Positions 55,580-63,621 of a stretch of DNA of 64,000 nucleotides are shown piece by piece. Where the stretch lies: assembly GCA_050299335.1 (NCBI GenBank), contig JBNKVT010000003.1, positions 1 to 64,000 on the forward strand, written 5' to 3'. Numbering within the stretch: the stretch's first letter is position 1; every line of letters starts with the position of its first letter. The translations under genes and the position numbers were made by a program. The notes under the pieces are model-generated. The model searched no databases. It was not told the DNA's origin and saw only the letters and a program-made list of their open reading frames with translations. This DNA comes from JBNKVT01 sp050299335 (GTDB lineage: Bacteria; Pseudomonadota; Alphaproteobacteria; Rhodobacterales; Rhodobacteraceae).

Positions 55580-55717
55580 GAACTGGGGCAAAGGGGCCGC
55601 GACTTGCCTTCCTGACATGAAAAGGCAGGATCGGGAGAGGTCAAGTTGCGGGTTCTGGACGCGCCTTTGGGGCTCGGGTAATTCTGCTGCGCGGGTCCGG
55701 GACAAGGGAGCGGAATG

Positions 55718-57976
55718 ATGGCCGAATTGAAACCGGTGGAAGACCTCGACGCGGAGGAGGCGCGGGCGGAACTGGCGCGGCTGGCCGAGGTGCTGGAAGA
55801 GGCCAATCTGGCCTATCACCAGAAGGACGCGCCGGTCATTTCGGATGCCGAGTTCGATGCGCTGCGGCTGCGCAATACTGCCATCGAGGCACGGTTTCCG
55901 GATTTGAAGCGCGCCGACAGTCCCTCCGAGACGGTGGGGGCGCCGGTGGCCTCGGGCTTTGCCAAAGCGGTGCACCGGGTGCGGATGATGTCGCTGGGAA
56001 ATGCGTTTTCGGACGAGGATGTCCGGGATTTCGTGACCGGGGTGCGGAAATTCCTGAATATCGCGCCTGAGCAGGAACTGGCCTTCACAGCCGAGCCGAA
56101 GATCGACGGGCTGTCGCTGTCGCTGCGCTACGAGGCCGGCGACCTGGTGCTGGCGGCGACGCGCGGTGACGGCGAGGTCGGGGAGAACGTGACCGCCAAC
56201 GCGCGGACCATCGGGGATATACCGCAGCGGCTTGAAGGGGCGCCGGAGGTGCTGGAAGTCAGGGGCGAGGTCTACCTGACCCAGGCGGATTTCGAGGCGC
56301 TGAACAAGCGGCAGGCGGCGGCGGGGGAGAAGACTTACGTCAATCCCCGCAACACGGCGGCGGGTTCGCTCCGGCAGCTGGATGCGGAAATTACGGCGAC
56401 GAGGCCCTTGAAATTCTTTGCCTATTCCTGGGGCGAGGTCAGTGCGCCGCTGGCGGCGACGCAGATGGGGGCGCTGGGGAGGCTGGCGGAACTGGGGTTC
56501 CGGACCAACCCGCTGACGCGGCTCTGCCGGAGCGCCGACGAGATGATCGCGCAATATCAGGCGATTGCTGCCGACCGGGCGACGCTGGGCTATGACATTG
56601 ACGGGGTGGTCTATAAAGTCGACGATCTGGCCCTGCAGGCGCGGATGGGGGCGCGCAGCAACACGCCGCGTTGGGCGATCGCCCACAAGTTTGCCGCCGA
56701 GGAGGCGGTGACGCGGCTGGAGAAGATCGAGATACAGGTGGGGCGGACCGGGGCGCTGTCGCCCGTCGCCCGGCTGGTGCCGGTGACAGTGGGCGGTGTG
56801 GTGGTCTCGAACGCGACGCTGCACAACGCCGACTACATCGCTGGGCGCGACAGCCACGGGAGCCCGATCCGAGAGGGGCGGGATATCCGCGAGGGGGACT
56901 GGGTGACGGTCTACAGGGCAGGGGATGTGATCCCGAAGGTCAAGGATGTGGATCTTTCGCGGCGGCCCGAGGGGGCGGTGCCTTATGTGTTTCCGACACG
57001 GTGTCCCGAATGCGGCTCGGAGGCGATCCGCGAGCCCGGCGAGGCGGTGGCGCGGTGTTCGGGTGGACTGATCTGTCCCGCACAGGCGGTGGAGAAGCTC
57101 AGGCATTTCGTGTCGCGCGCCGCCTTCGATATCGAAGGTCTGGGGGCAAAGCAGGTGGAGCTGTTCACCCGGCTCGGCTGGGTGGCGGAGCCGGCGGATA
57201 TCTTCACGCTGGCTGGCCGGGATGCCGATGGCGCGAAGCTGTTGAAGGCGGCGTCGGAGATTGCCGCCGCGCTTGAGGGCGAGGACAGGCTCCGCCAGCG
57301 GCAGGTGCTGGCGGACGATCTGGGGCTTGAGGGCTGGGATCGGGAGGCGGTCGAGGAAGCCCTTCAGGAGGTCAGCCGCACACCACTTGCCGAGCAGCAT
57401 GGCTGGGGCGCGCGGTCGGCGGAGAACCTGTTCCGGGCCATCGACGACAAGCGGAGCATCCCGCTCAACCGGTTGATTTTTGCGCTCGGCATCCGGCATG
57501 TGGGCGAAAGCTCGGCGATGCTGCTGGCGCGGCATTATGGCGGTTGGCAGGCCTTCGAGGCGGCGATGACGGCGGCGCGGGAGCACGAGGGCGAGGCCTG
57601 GGACGAACTGGTCGATATCGACGGGGTCGGGACGGTGATGGCGGCGGCCGTGGTCGATTATTTCCACGAGGCCAATGCGCGGGCGGCGATGGACCGGCTG
57701 GTGGCCGAACTGGACATTCAGGATGTGGCCGCGCCACAGACCCAAGGGTCGAAGGTTGCGGGCAAGACCGTTGTCTTCACCGGCACGCTGGAAAAGATGA
57801 CCCGCGCCGAGGCCAAGGCGCGGGCCGAGGGGCTTGGGGCGAAGGTGTCGGGCTCGGTCTCGGCGAAGACGGATATCGTGGTGGCGGGGCCGGGGGCGGG
57901 CTCGAAGCTTAAAAAGGCCGAGGAACTGGGGATCGAGACCCTGACCGAGGACGAGTGGCTGGCGCTTATCGGTTGA
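55718..57976 (+). CDS. ligA: NAD-dependent DNA ligase
   Basis: The 752-residue ligase seals nicks using NAD. Motifs: adenylation lysine in 'FTAEPKIDGLSLSLRYEAGD', N-terminal Ia domain ('LEEANLAYHQKDAPVISDAE'), 'DGVVYKVDDL', the zinc finger 'CPECGSEAIREPGEAVARCS' continuing to 'GGLICPAQ', helix-hairpin-helix repeats and a C-terminal BRCT domain (about 675-752; 'GKTVVFTGTLEKMTRAEAKA'). The start is ATG 55718, with AGGGAG 7 bases upstream; ATG 55715 adds one residue. It precedes recG by 30 bases. Confidence 0.96.
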   Translation: MAELKPVEDLDAEEARAELARLAEVLEEANLAYHQKDAPVISDAEFDALRLRNTAIEARFPDLKRADSPSETVGAPVASGFAKAVHRVRMMSLGNAFSDEDVRDFVTGVRKFLNIAPEQELAFTAEPKIDGLSLSLRYEAGDLVLAATRGDGEVGENVTANARTIGDIPQRLEGAPEVLEVRGEVYLTQADFEALNKRQAAAGEKTYVNPRNTAAGSLRQLDAEITATRPLKFFAYSWGEVSAPLAATQMGALGRLAELGFRTNPLTRLCRSADEMIAQYQAIAADRATLGYDIDGVVYKVDDLALQARMGARSNTPRWAIAHKFAAEEAVTRLEKIEIQVGRTGALSPVARLVPVTVGGVVVSNATLHNADYIAGRDSHGSPIREGRDIREGDWVTVYRAGDVIPKVKDVDLSRRPEGAVPYVFPTRCPECGSEAIREPGEAVARCSGGLICPAQAVEKLRHFVSRAAFDIEGLGAKQVELFTRLGWVAEPADIFTLAGRDADGAKLLKAASEIAAALEGEDRLRQRQVLADDLGLEGWDREAVEEALQEVSRTPLAEQHGWGARSAENLFRAIDDKRSIPLNRLIFALGIRHVGESSAMLLARHYGGWQAFEAAMTAAREHEGEAWDELVDIDGVGTVMAAAVVDYFHEANARAAMDRLVAELDIQDVAAPQTQGSKVAGKTVVFTGTLEKMTRAEAKARAEGLGAKVSGSVSAKTDIVVAGPGAGSKLKKAEELGIETLTEDEWLALIG

Positions 57977-58006
57977 TCCCGGGACCGGTTTGCCCATGAT
58001 ACCGCC

Positions 58007-60097
58007 ATGGCCGCGCGACCCGAGATTCTGTTTCCGCTTTTCGCCGATCTCAAGGGCCTGCCCGGGATCGGGGCGAAGACCGAGGGCCTGTTCGAGAAGC
58101 TGGGCGTCTTCAAGCCCCGCGATCTGATCTTCACCCTGCCGCATTCGGGGATCGACCGGCGGCCGGTGGCCTCGGTGCTGGATGTGCCGCTGCCGAGGGT
58201 GGTGACCGTCGAGATCGAGGTGACCCTGCATCAGCCCGCGAAAAGTCGGGGGCGGCCATACCGGGTGATGGTGCGCGACGCGAAATCCGAGTTTCAGCTG
58301 GTGTTCTTCCATCCCAATCCGGAGTGGCTGCGCAAGCAGCTGCCGATGGGCCAGCGCCGGGTGGTCTCGGGCAAGGTCGAGCTGTTCGACGGCATGGCGC
58401 AGATGGTGCATCCCGACCATATCCTGCCGCCCGAGGAGGCCGGGGAACTGCCGGAATTCGAACCGGTCTATCCGCTGACCGCCGGGCTGACGCAGAAGGC
58501 GATGGCGAAGGCCGTGGCAGGGGCGCTGGAGCGGGTGCCGGAGCTGGGGGAATGGATCGAACCGTCGCTGCTGGCCGAGAAGCGCTGGCCGCGCTGGCAT
58601 GAGGCGATGGCGGCGGCGCATGGGCCGCAATCGGTGCAGGATGTCTCGCCCATGGCGGTGGCGCGGCAGCGGCTGGCCTATGACGAGCTGTTGTCGCATC
58701 AGGTGACGCTGGCTCTGGCGCGGGCGCGGTTGAAGAAGGCGAAAGGCCTGTCGAGTGTCGGCGACGGGCGGCTGCGCGATAAGGTGCTGGCGGCGCTGCC
58801 CTTCGAGCCGACGGGGGCGCAACTGCGCTCGGTTACCGAGATTGCCGATGATCTGGCCGATCCCTACCGGATGAGCCGTTTGCTGCAGGGCGATGTCGGG
58901 GCCGGGAAAACGCTGGTGGCGCTGATGGCGATGCTGGTCGTCGTCGAGGCCGGGGGGCAGGCGGCGATGATGGCGCCGACGGAAATCCTGGCACGGCAGC
59001 ATTATGACGGGCTGCGCCCGCTGGCCGCCGCCGCCGGGGTGCGGCTTGAGGTGTTGACCGGGCGCGACCGGGGGGCGGAGCGGGAGGCGAAGCTGGCCGA
59101 TCTCGCCGCGGGGCGGATCGATATCATGGTGGGCACGCACTCGCTGTTCCAGAAATCGGTCGAGTTCAGGGACTTGCGGCTGGCGGTGGTCGACGAGCAG
59201 CACCGGTTCGGTGTGACTCAGCGAATGGAACTGGCCGCGAAGGGCAGGGCGGTGGACATGCTGGTGATGACCGCGACGCCGATCCCGCGCTCGCTGGCGT
59301 TGGCGCAATATGGCGATATGGATGTCTCGATTCTCGACGAAAAGCCGCCCGGAAGGAAGCCGATCAGGACGGTGATGGTCTCGGCCGCGCGCACCGAGGA
59401 AGTGGTAGCGCATCTGCGCGATGCCGTCGCCAAGGGTCAGCAGGCCTATTGGGTCTGTCCGCTGGTCGGTGAATCCGAACTGGTCGAGCTGACGGCGGCG
59501 AAGGAACGGCACCGGGTGCTGCGGCTGGCGCTCGGCGAGGACGCGGTCGGGCTGGTCCACGGGCAGATGGCGGGGCCGGAGAAGGACGCGGTGATGGCGT
59601 CTTTTGCCTGCGGCGAGACCAAGGTGCTGGTGGCGACGACGGTGATCGAGGTCGGGGTCGATGTGCCGAACGCAACGATCATGGTGATCGAGCAGGCGGA
59701 GCATTTCGGGCTGGCGCAATTGCACCAGCTCAGGGGCCGTGTCGGGCGGGGGAGTGCGGAATCGACCTGCCTGCTGCTCTATGACGGGCCGCTTGGGGAA
59801 ACCGCGCGGGCCCGGCTGGAAATCCTGCGCGAGACCGAGGACGGGTTCCGGATCGCCGAGGAGGATCTGCGGCTGCGCGGCATCGGGGACCTGCTGGGCG
59901 TGGCGCAATCGGGGTTGCCGCGATTCCAGATTGCCGATCTGGAGAGCCAGGGCGATCTGATGCGGGCCGCCCAGACCGACGCGCGGATGCTGCTCGACGG
60001 CGATCCTGAGTTGACCTCCAAACGCGGCGAGGCGGTGCGGGTGCTGTTATACCTGATGGAACGCGAACGGGCGATCCGAATGTTATCAGTGGGTTAA
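58007..60097 (+). CDS. recG: ATP-dependent DNA helicase RecG
   Basis: RecG drives reversal of stalled forks and branch migration. The 696-residue protein has the wedge/OB domain (about 55-150), Walker A 'LLQGDVGAGKTLVALMAM', motif II 'LAVVDEQHRFGVTQRMEL' and helicase C-terminal motifs 'ATTVIEVGVDVPNATIMVIE' and 'QLHQLRGRVGRGSAESTCLL'. It follows ligA by 30 bases, and a LexA-boxed small gene comes 108 bases after its stop. RecG itself shows no LexA site. Confidence 0.96.
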   Translation: MAARPEILFPLFADLKGLPGIGAKTEGLFEKLGVFKPRDLIFTLPHSGIDRRPVASVLDVPLPRVVTVEIEVTLHQPAKSRGRPYRVMVRDAKSEFQLVFFHPNPEWLRKQLPMGQRRVVSGKVELFDGMAQMVHPDHILPPEEAGELPEFEPVYPLTAGLTQKAMAKAVAGALERVPELGEWIEPSLLAEKRWPRWHEAMAAAHGPQSVQDVSPMAVARQRLAYDELLSHQVTLALARARLKKAKGLSSVGDGRLRDKVLAALPFEPTGAQLRSVTEIADDLADPYRMSRLLQGDVGAGKTLVALMAMLVVVEAGGQAAMMAPTEILARQHYDGLRPLAAAAGVRLEVLTGRDRGAEREAKLADLAAGRIDIMVGTHSLFQKSVEFRDLRLAVVDEQHRFGVTQRMELAAKGRAVDMLVMTATPIPRSLALAQYGDMDVSILDEKPPGRKPIRTVMVSAARTEEVVAHLRDAVAKGQQAYWVCPLVGESELVELTAAKERHRVLRLALGEDAVGLVHGQMAGPEKDAVMASFACGETKVLVATTVIEVGVDVPNATIMVIEQAEHFGLAQLHQLRGRVGRGSAESTCLLLYDGPLGETARARLEILRETEDGFRIAEEDLRLRGIGDLLGVAQSGLPRFQIADLESQGDLMRAAQTDARMLLDGDPELTSKRGEAVRVLLYLMERERAIRMLSVG

Positions 60098-60136
60098 CCG
60101 CCATAGCTGGGCCGTGAGCACATTTTGTTCGCATTT

Positions 60137-60180
60137 GTTCTCATTAAGTTCTTGACCTGAGTTAAGCATAGGAACATAAT
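60137..60180 (+). promoter_or_regulatory. LexA box and sigma-70 promoter of the 40-residue membrane peptide gene
   Basis: GTTCTCATTAAGTTC (60137-60151) is an exact GTTC-N7-GTTC repeat. TTGACC (60152-60157) abuts it, and after a 17-base spacer follows CATAAT (60175-60180). The predicted start site is about 60187, giving a leader of about 20 bases. A LexA site touching the -35 element would repress by occlusion. Confidence 0.85.
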
Positions 60181-60205
60181 GCCAACATCCAGAGGGGAGG
60201 CCAGA

Positions 60206-60328
60206 ATGGCACAGGAAATCAGGCAGATCGTTCTCAATGCACCGCGTCAGATGATTCACGACGCGATTGGTTTGGCCGCAGTCTGCGTAATCCTCGTCGC
60301 CGGTCTGTCGCTTCCCGGGATGTTCTGA
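60206..60328 (+). CDS. 40-residue membrane peptide under probable LexA control
   Basis: The gene reads MAQEIRQIVLNAPRQMIHDA then IGLAAVCVILVAGLSLPGMF. A basic amphipathic start precedes one membrane helix (about 19-36). GGGGAGG lies 7 bases upstream of the ATG. With the LexA box and promoter just before it, this is a confident gene despite its length. Its layout recalls SOS-induced membrane peptides such as SidA of Caulobacter, which blocks division, but the sequence is not obviously similar. Position just after recG is consistent with a DNA-damage role. The function is inferred only from context. Confidence 0.75.
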   Translation: MAQEIRQIVLNAPRQMIHDAIGLAAVCVILVAGLSLPGMF

Positions 60329-60588
60329 GACCGAAGGAGGTTCGGGCCCAATCCCGCGTTGTTCCGTCCTTCGATACGGTGGCGCTTGCCGCGTCGCATG
60401 TTTCGAGGGCAGGGAACGGGCGGGGATCGAAGCTGAGCCTACTGTCTTGTCTGTGGTTTTTGCCTGCGGACCTTGAAAGGATCGTTGCCCCGACCGTCCA
60501 GTCTTATTGGGGCCTTCAGATCGGCGTTCTGCCTCGACCGATCGCCAGCATGCCCGTCCAGCATGCCGATCCCTGGACCGCCACCTTC
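60329..60588 (+). other. Gap before an orphan terminator; possible small RNA
   Basis: About 260 bases lie between the SOS peptide gene and a strong intrinsic terminator. An open frame at 60379-60726 runs through the terminator and has no ribosome site or family look, so I reject it as a gene. The terminator could belong to the peptide transcript or to a small RNA starting here. I find no promoter I can defend. Confidence 0.35.
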
Positions 60589-60625
60589 ATCGCCGCTCCC
60601 CGGTTGGGGATGCGGCGATTTTTTT
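60589..60625 (+). terminator. Intrinsic terminator without an adjacent gene
   Basis: ATCGCCGC-T-CCCC (60589-60601) pairs with GGGG-AT-GCGGCGAT (60606-60619) around loop GGTT, with a small internal bulge, and is followed by a run of seven T. It lies 260 bases after the small peptide gene. Confidence 0.8.
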
Positions 60626-60711
60626 CGGCGATTGGGAAAGTGCTCGGATTGTTGGACAGGCGTCTGAACCGGTGCGAAAGGAGCGGGTCCTTTACCGGTC
60701 CGGGTTCTATC

Positions 60712-60778
60712 TGTAATATTTCGTGATCACACAGCGTCCGCCGGGAGAAAAGTGGGATCCGGATTGAGAAATATTACA
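60712..60778. promoter_or_regulatory. 11-base inverted repeat upstream of the bufferin operon
   Basis: TGTAATATTTC (60712-60722) and GAAATATTACA (60768-60778) are exact reverse complements, 45 bases apart, in an AT-rich part of a GC-rich window. They could be two operator halves or the arms of a stem. They lie 244 bases before bufA1. Confidence 0.4.
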
Positions 60779-60875
60779 AATCCCTTACATGGCACCGATG
60801 TTGGACCGAACTGTTCGGGTCCCGCTAAGACGCGTTATTTCTAAGAGTTACTGGAAAAAATCGAAAACAGACTGG

Positions 60876-60893
60876 CACGAAAATACCTTCGTG
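60876..60893. promoter_or_regulatory. CACGAA-N6-TTCGTG dyad upstream of the bufferin operon
   Basis: CACGAA (60876-60881) and TTCGTG (60888-60893) are perfect inverted arms around six bases, about 130 bases before bufA1. It is a plausible repressor or activator site for the operon. No -10/-35 pair is clear nearby. Confidence 0.35.
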
Positions 60894-61021
60894 ATGCCGG
60901 TTCTGCGACATTTCTTCAACGCGCCGTGACCTGACGGCGTTGTGAGGTGATCCTGACTATCGGGCGAAATAGTCATGTCTCTGTCAAACCCAAATCGACG
61001 CAAAACAACAGGAGCACGTGC

Positions 61022-61327
61022 ATGTCCAACCCGACCCTAAAGTCCCTGGCGCTGGCCGGGGCCGTCGCCGCCGCCTTCGCCGCCCAGACCGGAACCGCGA
61101 CGGCACAAGCCAAGGAGAAATGCTTCGGGGTTTCGCTTGCGGGGCAGAATGACTGCGCCGCCGGGCCGGGTACGACCTGTGCCGGGACCTCGACGGTGGA
61201 CTATCAGGGCAACGCCTGGACACTGGTCGATGCCGGCTCCTGCGAAGGTGTGGAACTTCCCGAAATGGCCGACGGCACGCCGCGCAAGGGTTCGCTGGAA
61301 CCGCTTGAGCGCGATCTGCCCGCGTAA
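61022..61327 (+). CDS. bufA1: Bufferin precursor peptide, DUF2282 family (BufA1-like)
   Basis: This 101-residue precursor has a signal peptide (MSNPTLKSLALAGAVAAAFA, cleaved near residues 28-30). The mature part has four cysteines at 34, 45, 53 and 74: 'KEKCFGVSLAGQNDCAAGPG', then TTCAGTS and 'GSC'. The 'EKCxGxxLAGxNDCAAGPGT' pattern is the DUF2282 signature. Such precursors are exported, cysteine-modified copper-binding RiPPs (bufferins) in Caulobacter. Here the DUF692 enzyme gene lies 65 bases downstream with no terminator between. I use ATG 61022, with AGGAGC before it; an upstream frame would bury the signal peptide. Name is by family resemblance. Confidence 0.88.
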   Translation: MSNPTLKSLALAGAVAAAFAAQTGTATAQAKEKCFGVSLAGQNDCAAGPGTTCAGTSTVDYQGNAWTLVDAGSCEGVELPEMADGTPRKGSLEPLERDLPA

Positions 61328-61392
61328 CGCCACAATATCCGGTCGTTCCCCCCAACCACGACCGGAGATTGACGGGGGCCGGAGAGGCGAAG

Positions 61393-62259
61393 ATGTCGAA
61401 GAGACCCCATACCGCAGGCAGGCTGCCGAACGGTGTCGGTGTCGGGTATAAACCCCGGCATTTCAACGATATTTCCGACGATCCGGGCCCCGTTGCATGG
61501 CTGGAAATCCATGCCGAGAACTATATGGGTGAGGGCGGCCCGCAGATTGCGCACCTAAAGGCCCTGCGTGAACGCTGTCCGATCTCATGCCACGGGGTGG
61601 GGCTTTCGATCGGCTCGGAGGGGCCGCTGGATGCCGAACATCTGGCGCGGCTGCGGCATTTGGTGGACTGGCTGGAACCGGCCTCTTTCTCGGAGCATCT
61701 GGCCTGGAGCACCCATGACAGCCACTTCCTGAACGATCTCTTGCCGGTGCCCTATACTGAGGCTGCGCTTTCGCGGGTCGCGGCGCATGTCGATCAGGTG
61801 CAGGAGGCGCTGGGGCGGCAGATGCTGCTGGAGAACCCTTCGACCTATGTGGCTTTTGCCGAGAGCGAGATGAGCGAGATTGCGTTTCTGGAGGGCATTG
61901 TGGCGCGGACCGGCTGCGGGCTGTTGCTGGACGTGAACAATGTCTTCGTGTCGGCGACCAATCAGCAATATTCGCCCGAGGACTACATCGATGCCTTTCC
62001 CGTTGACCATATTGGAGAAATCCATCTCGGAGGCCATGACGAGGACGAAGACGACCAGGGCGATCCGCTGCTGATCGACAGCCATGCCAGCGAGGTCGTC
62101 GATCCGGTCTGGGCGCTGTACGACCGACTGCTCGCCCGCGCCGGTCCGCGTCCGACGCTGATCGAATGGGACAACAAGGTCCCAGACTGGTCGGTTCTGC
62201 GCGACGAAGCAGCCCGTGCCGAGGCACTTTTGAACTCACGGCGGGACGCGGCACAGTGA
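61393..62259 (+). CDS. bufB: MNIO-family oxidative enzyme, DUF692 (BufB-like)
   Basis: The 288-residue TIM-barrel protein is a multinuclear non-heme iron oxidative enzyme. It starts MSKRPHTAGRLPNGVGVGYK. Likely metal and active-site residues are seen in 'AWLEIHAENYM' (near 38-43), 'SCHGVGLSIGS' (His67), 'SFSEHLAW', 'MLLENPSTYVAF', 'LLLDVNNVFVS', 'IGEIHLGGHDED' and 'TLIEWDNKVPDW'. In bufferin systems it oxidises precursor cysteines to thiooxazoles. GGAGAGG gives a good ribosome site for ATG 61393. It overlaps the next gene by four bases (GTGA), as in known buf operons. Confidence 0.92.
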   Translation: MSKRPHTAGRLPNGVGVGYKPRHFNDISDDPGPVAWLEIHAENYMGEGGPQIAHLKALRERCPISCHGVGLSIGSEGPLDAEHLARLRHLVDWLEPASFSEHLAWSTHDSHFLNDLLPVPYTEAALSRVAAHVDQVQEALGRQMLLENPSTYVAFAESEMSEIAFLEGIVARTGCGLLLDVNNVFVSATNQQYSPEDYIDAFPVDHIGEIHLGGHDEDEDDQGDPLLIDSHASEVVDPVWALYDRLLARAGPRPTLIEWDNKVPDWSVLRDEAARAEALLNSRRDAAQ

Positions 62260-63008
62260 CCTCTCAAGCCGAGTTTTCGCGGGCGCTATTCGATCCAGGT
62301 GCGTCTGTCCCCGACGGTCTGATCCGCCCCGATGGCACGCCTGCGGGCAAGCGGTTCGATGTTTATCGCAACAATGTCGTTCTCAGTCTGATCGAGGCTT
62401 TGGGGGCGGCTTATCCGATGGTGAAGGCGCGCGTCGGCGAGGAGTTCTTTATCGCCATGGCCGGGCGCTATGTGCGGCAGTTTCCGCCTGATACGCCGCT
62501 GATGATCTATTATGGTGCTGAATTTCCGGGCTTTCTTGAGGGGCTGGAACCGGTGCGACAGCTGCCCTGGCTACCCGATCTGGCGCGGCTTGAAAGGGCG
62601 CGGCGGGAGGTTTTTCATGCGGCGGATGCCGCTCCGGATGGCCTTTCGGATCTGGCTGGTCTCGGGCCTGAAGACCTGGCGCGGGCGCGGCTGCGGCTGT
62701 TGCCTTCGATGCGGCTGGTCCGGTCGGACTGGCCGGTTCTGTCGCTGTGGCGGGCGTTGGATCAGGGGGCAGAGCTGCCGGATGGGGCAGGGGAGGACGT
62801 GCTGATCGCGCGGCCTGAAATGGAGCTCGAAATGCGGCTTCTGCCTGCCGGTGTGGCCGGGTTTCTCGAAACGCTCGCCTCTGGCGTTAGTCTGGGTGAT
62901 GCCGCCGAGATGGCGGCGGACAACCCAAAATTCGATCTCAACCGCGCGATTGGCGGGCTGTTTGAAGCGCGTCTTGTTGCCTCGATAGTACTGGAAGATA
63001 GCCCATGA
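62256..63008 (+). CDS. bufC: DUF2063 partner protein (BufC-like)
   Basis: The 250-residue protein has an N-terminal DUF2063 domain (about 1-95; 'AGKRFDVYRNNVVLSLIEAL', 'VGEEFFIAMAGRYVRQFPPD', 'FPGFLEGLEPVRQLPWLPDL'). The family was once annotated as DNA-binding but in MNIO systems it is the precursor-recognition partner. It starts at GTG 62256, overlapping the bufB stop. The C-terminal part (about 110-250) is helical and less conserved. The gene's ATGA overlap with bufD keeps the operon tight. Confidence 0.88.
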   Translation: MTSQAEFSRALFDPGASVPDGLIRPDGTPAGKRFDVYRNNVVLSLIEALGAAYPMVKARVGEEFFIAMAGRYVRQFPPDTPLMIYYGAEFPGFLEGLEPVRQLPWLPDLARLERARREVFHAADAAPDGLSDLAGLGPEDLARARLRLLPSMRLVRSDWPVLSLWRALDQGAELPDGAGEDVLIARPEMELEMRLLPAGVAGFLETLASGVSLGDAAEMAADNPKFDLNRAIGGLFEARLVASIVLEDSP

Positions 63009-63562
63009 ACCTTCTGATAAACTTGCATAATGGCGCCTTCGGCAAGCTTGAGGGCGCGCTTGCCCCCTGGTTCCTGCCCACCCTGGCGCGCTTTGCCTTT
63101 GCTGCGGTGCTGCTGCGCTATTTCTGGAATTCCGCCTATACCAAGATCTACGATTTTCGTGGCGAGACATTCGAGTTCTTCGGGACTACCGGCGCCTATG
63201 TGCAGATCCTGCCCAAGATCTTCGAGGCGGCCTCCTATGACGTCTCGCAAGTCCCCGCATTCTACAAACTGGTCGTAATCGCAGGTACTTATACCGAGTT
63301 CCTGCTGCCCTTGCTGATCCTCCTCGGCCTGTTTACCCGGCTGGCCGCCCTGGGCATGACCGGCTTTGTGATCGTGCAATCCTATGTCGATGTCACCGGT
63401 CACCATGCTGACGAGACCACTATTGGCGGTTGGTTCGATACGGGCTCGGATTCGCTGATCCTCGACCAGCGGCTGTTGTGGTTCGTGCTCTTCGCGATCC
63501 TGATCGTCCGCGGGGCAGGGCCCTTGTCGCTGGACGCGCTTCTGGGGCGGAAGGCGGCGTAA
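63005..63562 (+). CDS. bufD: DoxX-family membrane protein (BufD-like)
   Basis: The 185-residue protein has four hydrophobic helices: about 25-42 ('PTLARFAFAAVLLRYFW'), 84-106 ('FYKLVVIAGTYTEFLLPLLI'), 110-126 ('RLAALGMTGFVIVQSYV') and 157-172 ('LLWFVLFAILIVRGAG'). This is a DoxX-type layout. The 'DVTGHHADE' loop contains two adjacent histidines. DoxX proteins accompany bufferin operons, perhaps as redox or export partners. The ATG overlaps the bufC stop by four bases. Its role is inferred from the operon. Confidence 0.87.
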   Translation: MNLLINLHNGAFGKLEGALAPWFLPTLARFAFAAVLLRYFWNSAYTKIYDFRGETFEFFGTTGAYVQILPKIFEAASYDVSQVPAFYKLVVIAGTYTEFLLPLLILLGLFTRLAALGMTGFVIVQSYVDVTGHHADETTIGGWFDTGSDSLILDQRLLWFVLFAILIVRGAGPLSLDALLGRKAA

Positions 63563-63621
63563 AGGACTTGGCCTCTGGGGGCCATCCCGTTAGGCTTTTA
63601 CCAAAACAACGGGAGGCCCAA

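Noticed and set aside
55526..59908. 1460-codon minus-strand open frame
   Set aside because: It runs antisense through ligA and recG, which are unmistakable. Its translation is rich in R, H, P, Q and G, as expected from the complement of GC-rich coding DNA.
60152..60180. TTAA motifs near recG as a CtrA site
   Set aside because: The TTAA copies at about 60144 and 60162 are not spaced by seven bases; the LexA and sigma-70 reading explains the sequence better.
60379..60726. 115-codon open frame upstream of the bufferin operon
   Set aside because: It reads through a strong intrinsic terminator, has no ribosome site and no family resemblance.
60900..61021. SigF/ECF-type promoter for the bufferin operon
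   Set aside because: CGAA occurs at about 60964, but no GTAACC-like -35 lies at the right distance, so I do not claim an ECF promoter.
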